DNA of 64,000 nucleotides from Propionibacteriaceae bacterium P6A17 (GCA_000619965.1 JHVD01000001.1:210895-274894); one strand, 5' to 3'. Positions 10,990-20,017 are shown, counted from the stretch's first letter. Translations and numbers: made by a program. Notes: generated by a model not told the origin, from the letters alone.

Positions 10990-13833
10990 ATGACGGCGAC
11001 GGCTACCAAAGCCACCTCTGCGCGCAAGGGCAGGAAGGCGACCACGCCCGGCAAGGGTCTGAAGATCGAGCGGGTCTTCACCAAACCCGGCGTGCACCCC
11101 TACGACGAGCAGGAATGGGAGCTGCGCGACGTCGTGCAGACCAACTGGAAGACCGGGGAGACCGTCTTCGAGCAGCGCGGCGTGGAGTTCCCGAAGTCGT
11201 GGAGCATCAACGCGTCGACGATCGTCACCACCAAGTACTTCCGCGGCGCCGTGGGCACCCCGCAGCGCGAGGCCTCGCTGAAGACCCTCATCGATCGGGT
11301 CGTCGGCAAGTACGTCGCCGCGGGCAAGGAGTATGGCTACTTCGCCTCCGACGAGGACGCCGAGATCTTCGAGCATGAGCTCACCTGGATGCTCATGAAC
11401 CAGGTCTTCGCGTTCAACTCTCCCGTGTGGTTCAACGTCGGCACCAGCTCGCCGCAGCAGGTGAGCGCCTGCTTCATCCTGTCGGTCGACGACTCGATGG
11501 AGTCGATCCTCAACTGGTACAAGGAAGAGGGCTTCATTTTCAAGGGAGGCTCCGGCGCTGGCCTCAACCTCTCCCGCATCCGTTCCTCGAAGGAGCTGCT
11601 GAGCTCCGGCGGCACCGCCTCCGGCCCGGTTTCGTTCATGCGCGGCGCCGACGCGTCGGCCGGCACCATCAAGTCGGGCGGCGCCACCCGTCGTGCTGCG
11701 AAGATGGTCGTGCTGGACATCGACCACCCGGACATCGAGGAGTTCATCGAGACGAAGGCGCGCGAGGAGGACAAGATCCGCGCGCTGCGCGATGCGGGCT
11801 TCGACATGGATCTGGGCGGCAAGGACATCACCTCGGTCCAGTATCAGAACGCCAACAACTCGGTGCGCGTCAACGACGAGTTCATGCGCGCGGTCGAGGC
11901 CGGCGGCAAGTTCGGCCTGCGTGCCCGCCAGACTGGCGAGGTGATCGAGGAGGTCGACGCCCGCACGCTGTTCGACAAGATCGCCAAGGCGGCATGGGAG
12001 TGCGCGGATCCCGGCATCCAGTACGACGACACGATCAACGACTGGCACACCAACCCGGTCACGGGCCCGATCACCGCATCGAACCCGTGCTCCGAGTACA
12101 TGAGCCTCGACAACAGCTCCTGCAACCTCGCTTCGCTCAACCTGCTCAAGTTCCTGGGCGACGACGACCAGTTCGACGTCGAGCTGTTCGTGAAGGCCGT
12201 CGAGCTGATCTTCACGGCCATGGACATCTCGATCTGCTTCGCCGACTTCCCGACGGAGGCGATCGGCGAGACCACGCGCAACTTCCGACAGCTGGGCATC
12301 GGCTACGCCAACCTGGGCGCGCTGCTCATGGCCACGGGCAAGGGGTACGACACCGAGGGCGGCCGATCCACCGCCGCCGCCATCACCTCGCTGATGACGG
12401 CCGCCTCCTACCGCCGCTCCGCGGAACTCGCGGAGGCCGTCGGCACCTACAACGGCTACCAGGTCAACGCGGAGGCGCACCAGCGCGTCATGCGCAAGCA
12501 CCAGGCCGCCAACGACGACTTCCGCCCCATGGCCGACGACGTCGCGATCCACGACGCCGCCACCCGTGAATGGGCGAAGGTCGTGGACCTCGGCGCCAAG
12601 CACGGCTTCCGCAACGCGCAGGCGTCGTTGCTGGCCCCCACCGGCACGATCGGCTTCATGATGGACTGCGACACCACCGGCATCGAGCCGGACTTCTCGC
12701 TGGTCAAGTTCAAGAAGCTCGTCGGCGGCGGGTCGATGCAGATCGTCAACCAGACGATCCCGCGTGCCCTGCGCAAGTTCGGCTACGACGACACCCAGGT
12801 CGACGAGATCGTCAACTACATCTCGGAGCACGGCCACGTCATCGGCGCCCCGCACCTGCAGGAACGCCACTACGAGGTGTTCGACACCGCCATGGGCGAG
12901 CGCGCCATCCAGCCGATGGGCCACGTCCGCATGATGGCCGCGGTCCAGCCGTTCCTGTCTGGCGCCATCTCCAAGACGGTCAACCTCCCCGAGAGCGCCA
13001 CCGTCGAGGACATCGCCGACGTCTACATGCAGGGCTGGAAGCTCGGCCTGAAGGCGCTCGCCGTCTACCGCGACAACTGCAAGGTCGGCCAGCCGCTGTC
13101 CGACGCGAAGAAGAAGGACGAGCCGGCGAAGGTCGTCGAGGAGAAGGTCGTCGAGAAGATCGTCTACCGTCCGAAGCGCGAGCGCCTGCCGAAGTCGCGC
13201 ATGTCCCGCACGACCAGCTTCTCCGTGAGCGGTGCCGAGGGCTACATGACCTCGGGCGCCTACGACGACGGCCGCCTCGGCGAGGTCTTCCTGAAGCTCG
13301 GCAAGCAGGGCTCCACCCTGGCCGGCGTGATGGACGCCTTCTCGATCGCCGTCTCGATCGGCCTGCAGTACGGCGTGCCGCTGGAGAGCTTCGTGCAGAA
13401 GTTCACCAACCTGAAGTTCGAGCCCGCCGGCATGACCGACGACCCGGACATCCGGATCGCGCAGTCCTTCATGGACTACATCTTCCGTCGCCTGGCGCTC
13501 GACTACCTCGACTTCGACGACCGCTCCGAGCTCGGCATCCACACCGCCGCCGAGCGCGCCCGCTACGTCGAGACCGGCTCGTACCTGTCCGACGAGGACC
13601 AGTCCGCGATGCCGGAGTACGAGCAGCTCCGCAATGACGACGGCGACAACTTCGACGTCGACGGCGCCCGCCAACCTTCGCTGATCGACGCCCACACCAC
13701 CGCCGAGCTGCTGGAGACCATCACCGGCCACGCCATCGACGCGCCGCTGTGCATGACCTGCGGCACCAAGATGCGCCCGTCTGGCTCCTGCTACGCCTGC
13801 GAGGGCTGCGGCTCCACCAGCGGCTGCAGCTGA
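10990..13833 (+). CDS. nrdJ: Vitamin B12-dependent ribonucleotide reductase (class II)
   Basis: Reduces ribonucleotides to deoxyribonucleotides using adenosylcobalamin to make the thiyl radical, independent of oxygen. In the 947 residues are the glycine-rich GGTASGPVSFMRGADAS loop, NPCSEYMSLDNSSCNLASLN in the active site, APTGTIGFMMDCDTTGIEPDF, and a C-terminal cysteine cluster (CMTCGTKM, CYACEGCG) that passes electrons to the active site. About 30 basic residues precede the conserved KIERVFTKPG. The ATG at 10990 follows GGGAGAAGAC; the frame stays open upstream but overlaps nrdR there. A cobalamin supply is implied; no B12 riboswitch is visible. Confidence 0.96.
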   Translation: MTATATKATSARKGRKATTPGKGLKIERVFTKPGVHPYDEQEWELRDVVQTNWKTGETVFEQRGVEFPKSWSINASTIVTTKYFRGAVGTPQREASLKTLIDRVVGKYVAAGKEYGYFASDEDAEIFEHELTWMLMNQVFAFNSPVWFNVGTSSPQQVSACFILSVDDSMESILNWYKEEGFIFKGGSGAGLNLSRIRSSKELLSSGGTASGPVSFMRGADASAGTIKSGGATRRAAKMVVLDIDHPDIEEFIETKAREEDKIRALRDAGFDMDLGGKDITSVQYQNANNSVRVNDEFMRAVEAGGKFGLRARQTGEVIEEVDARTLFDKIAKAAWECADPGIQYDDTINDWHTNPVTGPITASNPCSEYMSLDNSSCNLASLNLLKFLGDDDQFDVELFVKAVELIFTAMDISICFADFPTEAIGETTRNFRQLGIGYANLGALLMATGKGYDTEGGRSTAAAITSLMTAASYRRSAELAEAVGTYNGYQVNAEAHQRVMRKHQAANDDFRPMADDVAIHDAATREWAKVVDLGAKHGFRNAQASLLAPTGTIGFMMDCDTTGIEPDFSLVKFKKLVGGGSMQIVNQTIPRALRKFGYDDTQVDEIVNYISEHGHVIGAPHLQERHYEVFDTAMGERAIQPMGHVRMMAAVQPFLSGAISKTVNLPESATVEDIADVYMQGWKLGLKALAVYRDNCKVGQPLSDAKKKDEPAKVVEEKVVEKIVYRPKRERLPKSRMSRTTSFSVSGAEGYMTSGAYDDGRLGEVFLKLGKQGSTLAGVMDAFSIAVSIGLQYGVPLESFVQKFTNLKFEPAGMTDDPDIRIAQSFMDYIFRRLALDYLDFDDRSELGIHTAAERARYVETGSYLSDEDQSAMPEYEQLRNDDGDNFDVDGARQPSLIDAHTTAELLETITGHAIDAPLCMTCGTKMRPSGSCYACEGCGSTSGCS

Positions 13834-13863
13834 TCGGCGGCAGTTGAGCGACTGAAACCGGTT

Positions 13864-13895
13864 GGGGGCGCCACGCGCATGCGCGTGGCGCCCCC
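13864..13895. terminator. Perfect palindromic terminator
   Basis: A perfect 16-bp inverted repeat (GGGGGCGCCACGCGCA and its complement) about 30 bases after nrdJ and about 30 bases before the convergent secreted-protein gene. Likely terminates transcription in both directions. Confidence 0.75.
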
Positions 13896-13928
13896 ATCGG
13901 GTACTCGGTGCCGTCGGCGGTGCCAGCC

Positions 13929-14627
13929 CTAGCTGACCGACGCCTGCTCACCCGCACCTGCGGCAGCAGCCTTGGCGGCTCGCGGCTGCACGGCTGCGCC
14001 CTGGCGGGCGTTCCAGTAGCTTCCGTTGAAACGCTTCCGGCGGGTGTGGCATGCCTGCTCGCCCTTCAGCCCGATGCAGCGGGTGATGGCCTGGCGATCG
14101 TCGGTCGTGCAGGCGCTCGAGGCCGTGCCCTGGAAGATCGGTCGGCCGACGATGTATAGCGCCGGCTCGTCCTTGCCGGTCTCCTTGTCGAGGATCGTTT
14201 GCGGCTCTCGGCCCTGGGCCTGGCGGTAGCCGCCTCGGTAGGTGCTGCGATAGGTGTAGAGGTCATCGGCGTCGCGTCCCACGTACTCTGGCAGGCTCCA
14301 TCCGGACCCGGGGTTGAGATCCTTCCACTCCACCTCCTGAGGGAGGTGGAAGGTCATCGTCGGCGGCTTGGTGATGTCGCTGGCGGACTCCGCCGGCCAC
14401 GCGAACAGCCCGCGGGGCAGGCCGTCGTCGCCGACACCGGTGCCGGTGCCGTCGTAGGTATAGGTGCACTTCCTCCGTCCCGACCGTTGGTAGGTCACCC
14501 ACCCATTGATGCCGCGTACAAGCGACGGCGACGTAGCAAACGCGGGGACGGCCGTCGCGACGGCGACGGCGGGGATGGACCAGGCCGCGCCGGCCGCGAC
14601 CGTGCGGCGGGAGATCTTGTTGGACAT
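13929..14627 (-). CDS. Secreted protein with twin-arginine-type signal, unknown function
   Basis: I do not recognise this family. The 232-residue product starts MSNKISRRTVAAGAAWSIP, a signal with paired arginines before a hydrophobic stretch ending in AVPAFA, so it is probably exported, perhaps by the Tat route. The mature part has no membrane segment and five cysteines (one in RRKCTYTYDG, two in SSACTTDDRQAITRC, one in GEQACHTRRK region), several tyrosine-rich stretches and an alanine-rich tail. The start is fixed by AGAGGAG before the ATG at 14627; the 62-codon extension upstream lacks signals. It is divergent from the GH101 gene and shares its upstream region, so a role in the same surface process is possible but unproved. 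Confidence 0.75.
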   Translation of the reverse strand: MSNKISRRTVAAGAAWSIPAVAVATAVPAFATSPSLVRGINGWVTYQRSGRRKCTYTYDGTGTGVGDDGLPRGLFAWPAESASDITKPPTMTFHLPQEVEWKDLNPGSGWSLPEYVGRDADDLYTYRSTYRGGYRQAQGREPQTILDKETGKDEPALYIVGRPIFQGTASSACTTDDRQAITRCIGLKGEQACHTRRKRFNGSYWNARQGAAVQPRAAKAAAAGAGEQASVS

Positions 14628-14951
14628 GTGGCTCCTCTTGGCTCCGTGGGGGCAGGAAGACACCATGCGTGCCGAATCCCCCAACAACGGGGCCATTCTG
14701 CTCAGCTGCAACGCGTTGTCGCAACGCAGAAACGGGTTGCTGAGGAAAGTGGGGCCGATGGTCGCCGGGCTGGTGATCGAAGGTTCCCTGCCTTCCCGCG
14801 CACGGGTTCTCAAGTGGATCGCTCAGCGTTGTTGCGCGAATCGGAACGGATTCGCCGGTGGCCCATGTCCTGTAAACGTTTGCAGGGCTTAGCGTCGAAG
14901 GACACTGCCACATCGGGCGCAACTGCGCCCGTACCATCGAGGAGGATGCAA
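14628..14951. promoter_or_regulatory. Divergent control region of the GH101 locus
   Basis: This 324-base stretch holds the start signals of the secreted-protein gene (minus strand) and the GH101 gene. Its notable content is the 77-bp module at 14821-14897, repeated upstream of the phosphorylase gene. Other short repeats include GCGAATC/GATTCGC arms at 14836-14855. I see no gene or small RNA in it. Confidence 0.6.
14821..14897 (+). promoter_or_regulatory. Shared promoter/operator module, copy 1 (GH101)
   Basis: Three blocks are shared at identical spacing with 19869-19945: GCTCAG (14821), TGCGCGAATCGG (14833-14844) and TG-AAACGTT-CAGG-C-TAGCGTCG (14871-14897). TGTAAACGTTTGCA at 14871-14884 is a near-perfect palindrome of LacI-family operator type. 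TAGCGT (14890-14895) is the likely -10, so the operator lies in the promoter spacer, where a bound repressor would block polymerase. The upstream TGCGCGAATCGG block could bind a second regulator. Confidence 0.7.
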
Positions 14952-17900
14952 GTGAGTCAACGTCGCTCACGCCTTGCGCTGCTCGCGACCGTGTCTGCCG
15001 GGGCCCTCGTGGCCTCCGGCTTGGCGCTGCCACAGCAAGCACGAGCCGACTTCCAATACCAGGTGATCCCGCAGACCGAGATGACGGCGGTCGCGGCCGA
15101 CTCCGTCGAGACGGCCGGTGAGGGCACCAACGGGCCGCTCAATCTGGTGCTCGACGGCAATCTGGACACCTACTGGCACACGCAGTGGTATGGCGCCGTG
15201 GCGCCGCTGCCGCACTGGTTCGTGGTCCAGCTCGGGCCGAAGGCCGTCCCGCTCGGACGAGTCGACCTGACCCCGCGACAGTCCTCGAACGGCTCGGGCC
15301 GCGTCGGGGACTACGACCTCTACGCCGTCGACGCGCCGACGTGCAACGCCGACGCCTTCGGGAACGCCCGGCCGGTGAAGAGCGGGTCCTTCGGCGGTCT
15401 CGTCGCGGAGAACAAGGTCGTCCGCGAGATCGTCCTCGATCAGCCGGTGCAGGCCAACTGTGTGAAGGTCGTCTACAAGACCTCCTGGGGTGGCGTCTCA
15501 GGGACGAACCCCGAATCGCCCGCCGAGCAGGTCGCGTCGCTTGCCGAGTTCAACGCCTACACCGCGACCGTGGCCGCGCCGACTCCGTCGGAGTCTGCGA
15601 CTCCCGGCAGCCTGGACGTCGTCGTGCCCGAAGGGGCAATCGAGATCACCGACGGTACGCTGCGCGTGCGCACGCATCCGGGATTCCCGCAGGTCGTCGA
15701 CTACCGCATCGGCGAGGCGCAGCTCCCGGGCAAGTTCGGCGAGGCGCTGACAAGCATCAACATCAACGGCAAAGCGCAGGCCGTCACGGTGGGGAAGCCG
15801 GTGGCGTCCGCGTCGGAGGTCAGCTACCCGTTGACGTTCCCGGGCCTCGCGGGCGTGAGCATGACCGCCACGATGTCCGTGGCCGACGGCGCCCTCACCT
15901 ACCAGCTGACGGACATCGTCGACCCCGACCACAAGGTCGCCCGCATCGCGATCCCCGGGCTCGACCTGGTCTCCGTGCGCGGCACGGACGCCTCCTCGAC
16001 GGTCCTCGCGGCAGGCATGAGCGTCAACCGCGGCCAGTCCGGCGACAAGATGCTCCGCATCGCCGAGGCGCCCGCCACGTCGGGCAGCGCCTGGGCCGCC
16101 GTCGCGAACAACTCCGCCCTCGCGGCCGGCTTCGAGACCAACGCCATCGGTGACAACACCACCTCCGGCGGCGGGGGCGGCGCGGATCGCTACTCGTACC
16201 GCGTCGCGAAGGTCGACGGCGTCAACGTCGGCTCCGTCGGGCCGGCGCAGTGGACCTACCGCGCGGGTGCCGTCGCCAAGTACGACTCCGGGTCCGGCAT
16301 CGGCGTCGACGACGATCCGACGATCAAGGTCAAGATCACGGCGGACGCCAACAAGGACGCGAAGGTCGACTGGCAGGACGGCGCGATTGCCGCTCGCGAG
16401 ATCCTCACCCCGATCATCGGGCAGGACGACGTCGCCAACCGCGTCATCGCACGCATCCCGTTCAACATCGTCTCGCAAGCGACGCACCCGTTCCTGCGCA
16501 CGCTCGACGACACCAAGCGCATCGCGCTGGCCACCGACAACCTCGGCCAGCAGGTGCTGCTGAAGGGCTACCAGGCCGAGGGCCACGACTCCGCGCAGGG
16601 CGACTACGCAGGGCACTTCAACGAGCGCGCCGGCGGCCTGAAGGACCTCAAGACGCTCGTGGGCGAGGGCAAGGACTGGAATGCCACCTTCGGCATCCAC
16701 GTGAACGCGACCGAGTCGTACTCCGAGGCGCACGCGTTCTCCGAGGACCTGCTCCACATGCCGCCCCGCAAGGCGTGGGGCTGGATGAACCAGTCGTACT
16801 ACATGAACAACCAGAAGGACCTCGCCACCGGCAACGTCCTGAAGCGTCTGGCCGAGCTCCGCAAGGTGTTCCCGAAGGACTCCAACCTCAACTGGCTCTA
16901 CTGGGACGTTTACTACCCGCGCGGCTGGGAGGGCGACCGCTTCTCGCAGGAGATGCAGAAGGCGGGCTGGCACCTGAGCTCCGAGTGGTCCGACGCCATG
17001 CCGCGCTTCAACACTTGGTCGCACTGGGCCAACGACGAGAACTACGGCGGCCAGACCAACAAGGGCATCAACTCGCAGCTCATCCGCTTCATCCAGAACT
17101 CCTACAGGGACACCTGGAACCCGGACCCGATGCTCGGCAACGCCAACGTCGAGGAATTCGAGGGCTGGGTCGGCAAGGTCGATTACTCGCGCTTCATCGC
17201 CAACGTGTGGCAGCGCAACCTGCCCACCAAGTTCCTGCAGCGCTCCGACATCATGAGCTGGGAGAAGGGGAAGATCACCTTCGCCAACGGCACGACGGTC
17301 ACCTCCGACCTCACCTCGATCGACGGCCGCACCCTGCCGAACGACCGCACCATCACCTACGACGGCGCGACGGTCTTCGACCAGGGCTCGTACCTGCTGC
17401 CGTGGAAGGACGGCGGACAGGACCGGCTCTACTACTGGAATGCGAGCGGCAAGTCCGCGCAGTGGACGCTCACGAACGCGTGGAAGTCCCAGACGTCGCT
17501 CACGCTCTTCAAGCTCACCGACACCGGGCGCGAGAAGGTGGCCGACGTCTCGGTCTCGGGTGGCAAGGTGACCATGCCCGCCACTGAGCAGGGCGTCGCC
17601 TACGTCGCATACCCGACGGGCAAGGTCCCGGCCGCGAAGGCGCCGCAGTGGGGCCAGTCGTCGTCGATCAATGATCCCGGGTTCTTCTCGGGCACGCTCG
17701 ACGCCTACAAGGCCACTGGCTCCGCCAAGGTCGTCAAGACCGACCGTGGCAGCTTCCAGACCGAGCTGGGCGCTGGCGCCTCGTCGATCTCGCAGCAGAT
17801 CACCGTGCCCGCCGGCACCTACTCCGTCTGGGCGCAGGTGGAGATCGAGCCGGGCAAGACTCGCGCCGTCGAGGTGCGCGCCGAAGGCGCGGGCATCACG

Positions 17901-19760
17901 CCGATGCACCTGCAGCGGGGCGAGGCGGGCAAGGCCGTCACGACGATCCACGACTCGGGCGCGCGCAACGCCACCGCCTCCGACGAGAAGCTGAACACGC
18001 ACTTCCAGCGAGTCCCGGTGCGCATCACCACCGACGGCACGCCGTTCACCTTCACCGTCGCCGCCGGCGCCGGGGAGGCGAGGGTTGCCGTCGACGATCT
18101 GCGGATCGTGGCGCAGAAGGCGCCCGTCGACAAGGCGCCGACCAAGGAGACCGTGGTCTTCGAGGACTTCGAGGACGTCGACACCGGCTACTGGCCGTTT
18201 GTGACCGGTCGGGCCAACGCTGGCGGGGACGCCCGCACCCAGCTCGCCGAGCTGCACGCGCCCTACTCGCAGTCGGGTTGGTACGGGCTCACCGACGGCT
18301 CCGCCAAGGAAGCGGTCGCCGGCGGCAAGTATCTCGACAACGTGCTTGACGGCAAGTGGTCGCTGCTCGCCCACCAGGAGAACAGTGGCCTGGTCCTGCG
18401 CACCACGTCCGCTTCTGTGCCGCTGCAGCGTGGCCACGTCTACCGACTCACGATGGACTACCAGGCCGCCTACGACGGTGACTACGAGATGGTGCTCGGC
18501 CATGACGCCAGCACAGGCTCGGCCTGGAGCGAGAAGGTCACGCAGACCTGGCCGCTGCCCATGGCGCGCGGCGCCGGCTGGAAGTCCGCCGACGGCAAGG
18601 CCGGCTCGGGCACGAAGCAGTTCGTCAAGGAGTTCGCTGCGAGCACCGACGGCACCTTCCTCGGCGTTGTCAAGCGTGGCGGCGACATCCAGGGCGACCT
18701 CTCGATCGACAACTTCCGGATCGAGGACATCGGCGTGAAGCCGCTCGTCGCGATGGACGTGAAGCCCGTGGCGAGCACCGTCGCAGGCATGATGCAGCTC
18801 GAGGTGACGACCACCGTCGAGATCACCGAGGGCGAGGCCACCAACGTGGCGCACCAGCTCGCCGGCCTGGAGGGCTGGACGATCGAGAAGGTGGGCCAGG
18901 CTCCGTCGACGATCAACGGCACCACGAAGTCGGTGCAGCGGTGGATCGTGCGTGTCCCGAAGGGCGGCGCCGCCGGTGACCTCACGTTCACCGGCTCGTG
19001 GACCTTCAAGGGCGCCGACGGCTCGTCGGTGGTCACGTACCCCGTCAACCCGTCCAACTTCCCGCTCATCAACCCGATCGGCGGCGACCAGCTCGCCGTC
19101 GCGGACGTGAGCTCGGAGGAGACCGAGGGCGAACCGGAGCCGAACGGCGTCGCGGCCGCCGCCATCGACGGCGACCCCGGCACGTACTGGCACACCGAGT
19201 GGCTGAACAACGCGCCCAACCCGCCGCACCACATCACGCTGCAGGTGAAGGACGTCAAGTCCTGCTCGCTCACCGGCTTCGAGTACACGGCGCGCTCCAA
19301 CGCCCAGAACGGCCTGGCCAAGGGCTACGAGATCTACGTCTCCACCGACGGCAAGACCTGGGGCGATCCTGTGGCCAAGGGGGAGTTCCCCAAGACCTCG
19401 CTGCCGCAGGTGATCCACTTCGACAAGCCGGTCGAGGGCACGTTCGTGAAGTTCGTCGAGACCTCCACGCAGGCCGGCAACGAGTTCGGCGGCGCGGCGG
19501 AGCTGCGTCTGGGTGGCACTTGCGTCGGCGCCGAGGATCCGACCGATCCGCCGACGGATGAGCCCACCGACGAGCCGACGGACGAGCCGACGGGCCAGCC
19601 GACGGACCAGCCGACGGGTACACCCACCGCTCAGCCCACGGCCGAGCCGACGGTCACGCCGACGGCCGAGCCGACGGTCACGCCGACGGCCGAGCCGACG
19701 ATCACCATCACCCCGACGGCGCCCGCGCCTCGTCCCGGACTGCCCAGGACTGGTTGCTGA
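14952..19760 (+). CDS. Secreted GH101 endo-alpha-N-acetylgalactosaminidase
   Basis: Releases the core-1 disaccharide Gal-beta-1,3-GalNAc from Ser/Thr of mucin-type glycoproteins. The 1602 residues comprise a signal peptide ending ARA (about 32), an F5/8-type carbohydrate-binding domain (about 40-200), a galactose-mutarotase-like region, the catalytic barrel (about 510-800), further beta domains, and a second F5/8-type domain (about 1380-1523, DGDPGTYWHTEW). Family comparison puts the nucleophile at Asp652 in LYWDVYY and the acid/base at Glu678 in SSEWSD. A threonine/proline repeat tail ends GLPRTGC-stop: a sortase motif without its membrane anchor. GGAGG at 14941-14945 abuts an ATG but is spaced six bases from the GTG at 14952, which is preferred. 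Confidence 0.93.
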   Translation: MSQRRSRLALLATVSAGALVASGLALPQQARADFQYQVIPQTEMTAVAADSVETAGEGTNGPLNLVLDGNLDTYWHTQWYGAVAPLPHWFVVQLGPKAVPLGRVDLTPRQSSNGSGRVGDYDLYAVDAPTCNADAFGNARPVKSGSFGGLVAENKVVREIVLDQPVQANCVKVVYKTSWGGVSGTNPESPAEQVASLAEFNAYTATVAAPTPSESATPGSLDVVVPEGAIEITDGTLRVRTHPGFPQVVDYRIGEAQLPGKFGEALTSININGKAQAVTVGKPVASASEVSYPLTFPGLAGVSMTATMSVADGALTYQLTDIVDPDHKVARIAIPGLDLVSVRGTDASSTVLAAGMSVNRGQSGDKMLRIAEAPATSGSAWAAVANNSALAAGFETNAIGDNTTSGGGGGADRYSYRVAKVDGVNVGSVGPAQWTYRAGAVAKYDSGSGIGVDDDPTIKVKITADANKDAKVDWQDGAIAAREILTPIIGQDDVANRVIARIPFNIVSQATHPFLRTLDDTKRIALATDNLGQQVLLKGYQAEGHDSAQGDYAGHFNERAGGLKDLKTLVGEGKDWNATFGIHVNATESYSEAHAFSEDLLHMPPRKAWGWMNQSYYMNNQKDLATGNVLKRLAELRKVFPKDSNLNWLYWDVYYPRGWEGDRFSQEMQKAGWHLSSEWSDAMPRFNTWSHWANDENYGGQTNKGINSQLIRFIQNSYRDTWNPDPMLGNANVEEFEGWVGKVDYSRFIANVWQRNLPTKFLQRSDIMSWEKGKITFANGTTVTSDLTSIDGRTLPNDRTITYDGATVFDQGSYLLPWKDGGQDRLYYWNASGKSAQWTLTNAWKSQTSLTLFKLTDTGREKVADVSVSGGKVTMPATEQGVAYVAYPTGKVPAAKAPQWGQSSSINDPGFFSGTLDAYKATGSAKVVKTDRGSFQTELGAGASSISQQITVPAGTYSVWAQVEIEPGKTRAVEVRAEGAGITPMHLQRGEAGKAVTTIHDSGARNATASDEKLNTHFQRVPVRITTDGTPFTFTVAAGAGEARVAVDDLRIVAQKAPVDKAPTKETVVFEDFEDVDTGYWPFVTGRANAGGDARTQLAELHAPYSQSGWYGLTDGSAKEAVAGGKYLDNVLDGKWSLLAHQENSGLVLRTTSASVPLQRGHVYRLTMDYQAAYDGDYEMVLGHDASTGSAWSEKVTQTWPLPMARGAGWKSADGKAGSGTKQFVKEFAASTDGTFLGVVKRGGDIQGDLSIDNFRIEDIGVKPLVAMDVKPVASTVAGMMQLEVTTTVEITEGEATNVAHQLAGLEGWTIEKVGQAPSTINGTTKSVQRWIVRVPKGGAAGDLTFTGSWTFKGADGSSVVTYPVNPSNFPLINPIGGDQLAVADVSSEETEGEPEPNGVAAAAIDGDPGTYWHTEWLNNAPNPPHHITLQVKDVKSCSLTGFEYTARSNAQNGLAKGYEIYVSTDGKTWGDPVAKGEFPKTSLPQVIHFDKPVEGTFVKFVETSTQAGNEFGGAAELRLGGTCVGAEDPTDPPTDEPTDEPTDEPTGQPTDQPTGTPTAQPTAEPTVTPTAEPTVTPTAEPTITITPTAPAPRPGLPRTGC
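19541..19727 (+). repeat. Tandem DNA repeat encoding a Thr/Pro-rich tail
   Basis: Short repeats of about 12 bases encoding DEPT, QPT and AEPTVTPT units. The 24-base unit coding for AEPTVTPT occurs twice almost unchanged and a third time in part. Such tails span the cell wall in anchored proteins. The array is prone to slippage, so length may vary between strains. Confidence 0.8.
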
Positions 19761-19786
19761 GGGTAACTGACTGATCGATTGATGGC

Positions 19787-19822
19787 AGGTGGGGCGGACT
19801 CCGAATGGTGTCCGCCTCACCT
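19787..19822 (+). terminator. Terminator after the GH101 gene
   Basis: Inverted repeat with 13-bp arms (19787-19799 and 19810-19822, one G-U pair, 10-base loop), 26 bases after the GH101 stop. It separates this gene from the phosphorylase gene, which has its own promoter. Confidence 0.65.
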
Positions 19823-19868
19823 GTCGTGTCTGGAGGGAGGGCGCCTCCTGCGGTAGCCAGCGGGATTC

Positions 19869-19945
19869 GCTCAGTCAATTTGCGCGAATCGGGGTCTGTG
19901 AGCGTTTCCAGCCGAGACTGCAAACGTTCACAGGCCCTAGCGTCG
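19869..19945 (+). promoter_or_regulatory. Shared promoter/operator module, copy 2 (phosphorylase)
   Basis: Second copy of the module at 14821-14897: GCTCAG at 19869, TGCGCGAATCGG at 19881-19892, operator TGCAAACGTTCACA at 19919-19932 and TAGCGTCG at 19938-19945, all at the same spacing. This copy has an extra operator-like palindrome, TGTGAGCGTTTCCA at 19897-19910, 22 bp (two turns) upstream of the first, so repression may be tighter or cooperative. GGATTCGC at 19863-19870 forms a spaced inverted repeat with GCGAATC at 19884-19890. Confidence 0.7.
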
Positions 19946-20017
19946 CCGGTGACGACGGGGCACCGTGTTCGCGATCCACGAGGGACCGCGACGGCCCGTC
20001 CAGGCGAGGAGGGCCGG

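Noticed and set aside
14946..14951. ATG at 14946 as the start of the GH101 gene
   Set aside because: It directly abuts the GGAGG ribosome site with no spacing; the GTG six bases further gives normal spacing and the same signal peptide.
19541..19727. CRISPR-like repeat array
   Set aside because: The repeats are in frame, code for Thr/Pro units inside the GH101 gene and have no spacers; no CRISPR array or cas gene is visible in the window.
19741..19800. Frameshift that would restore a hydrophobic sortase anchor after LPRTG
   Set aside because: All three frames reach stop codons within a few residues and none is hydrophobic, so a single indel cannot restore the anchor.
15498..19820. A 1440-codon open frame antisense to the GH101 gene
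   Set aside because: It is a composition shadow of a GC-rich gene; its translation is low-complexity arginine/glycine/leucine with no family pattern, and the plus strand is clearly coding.
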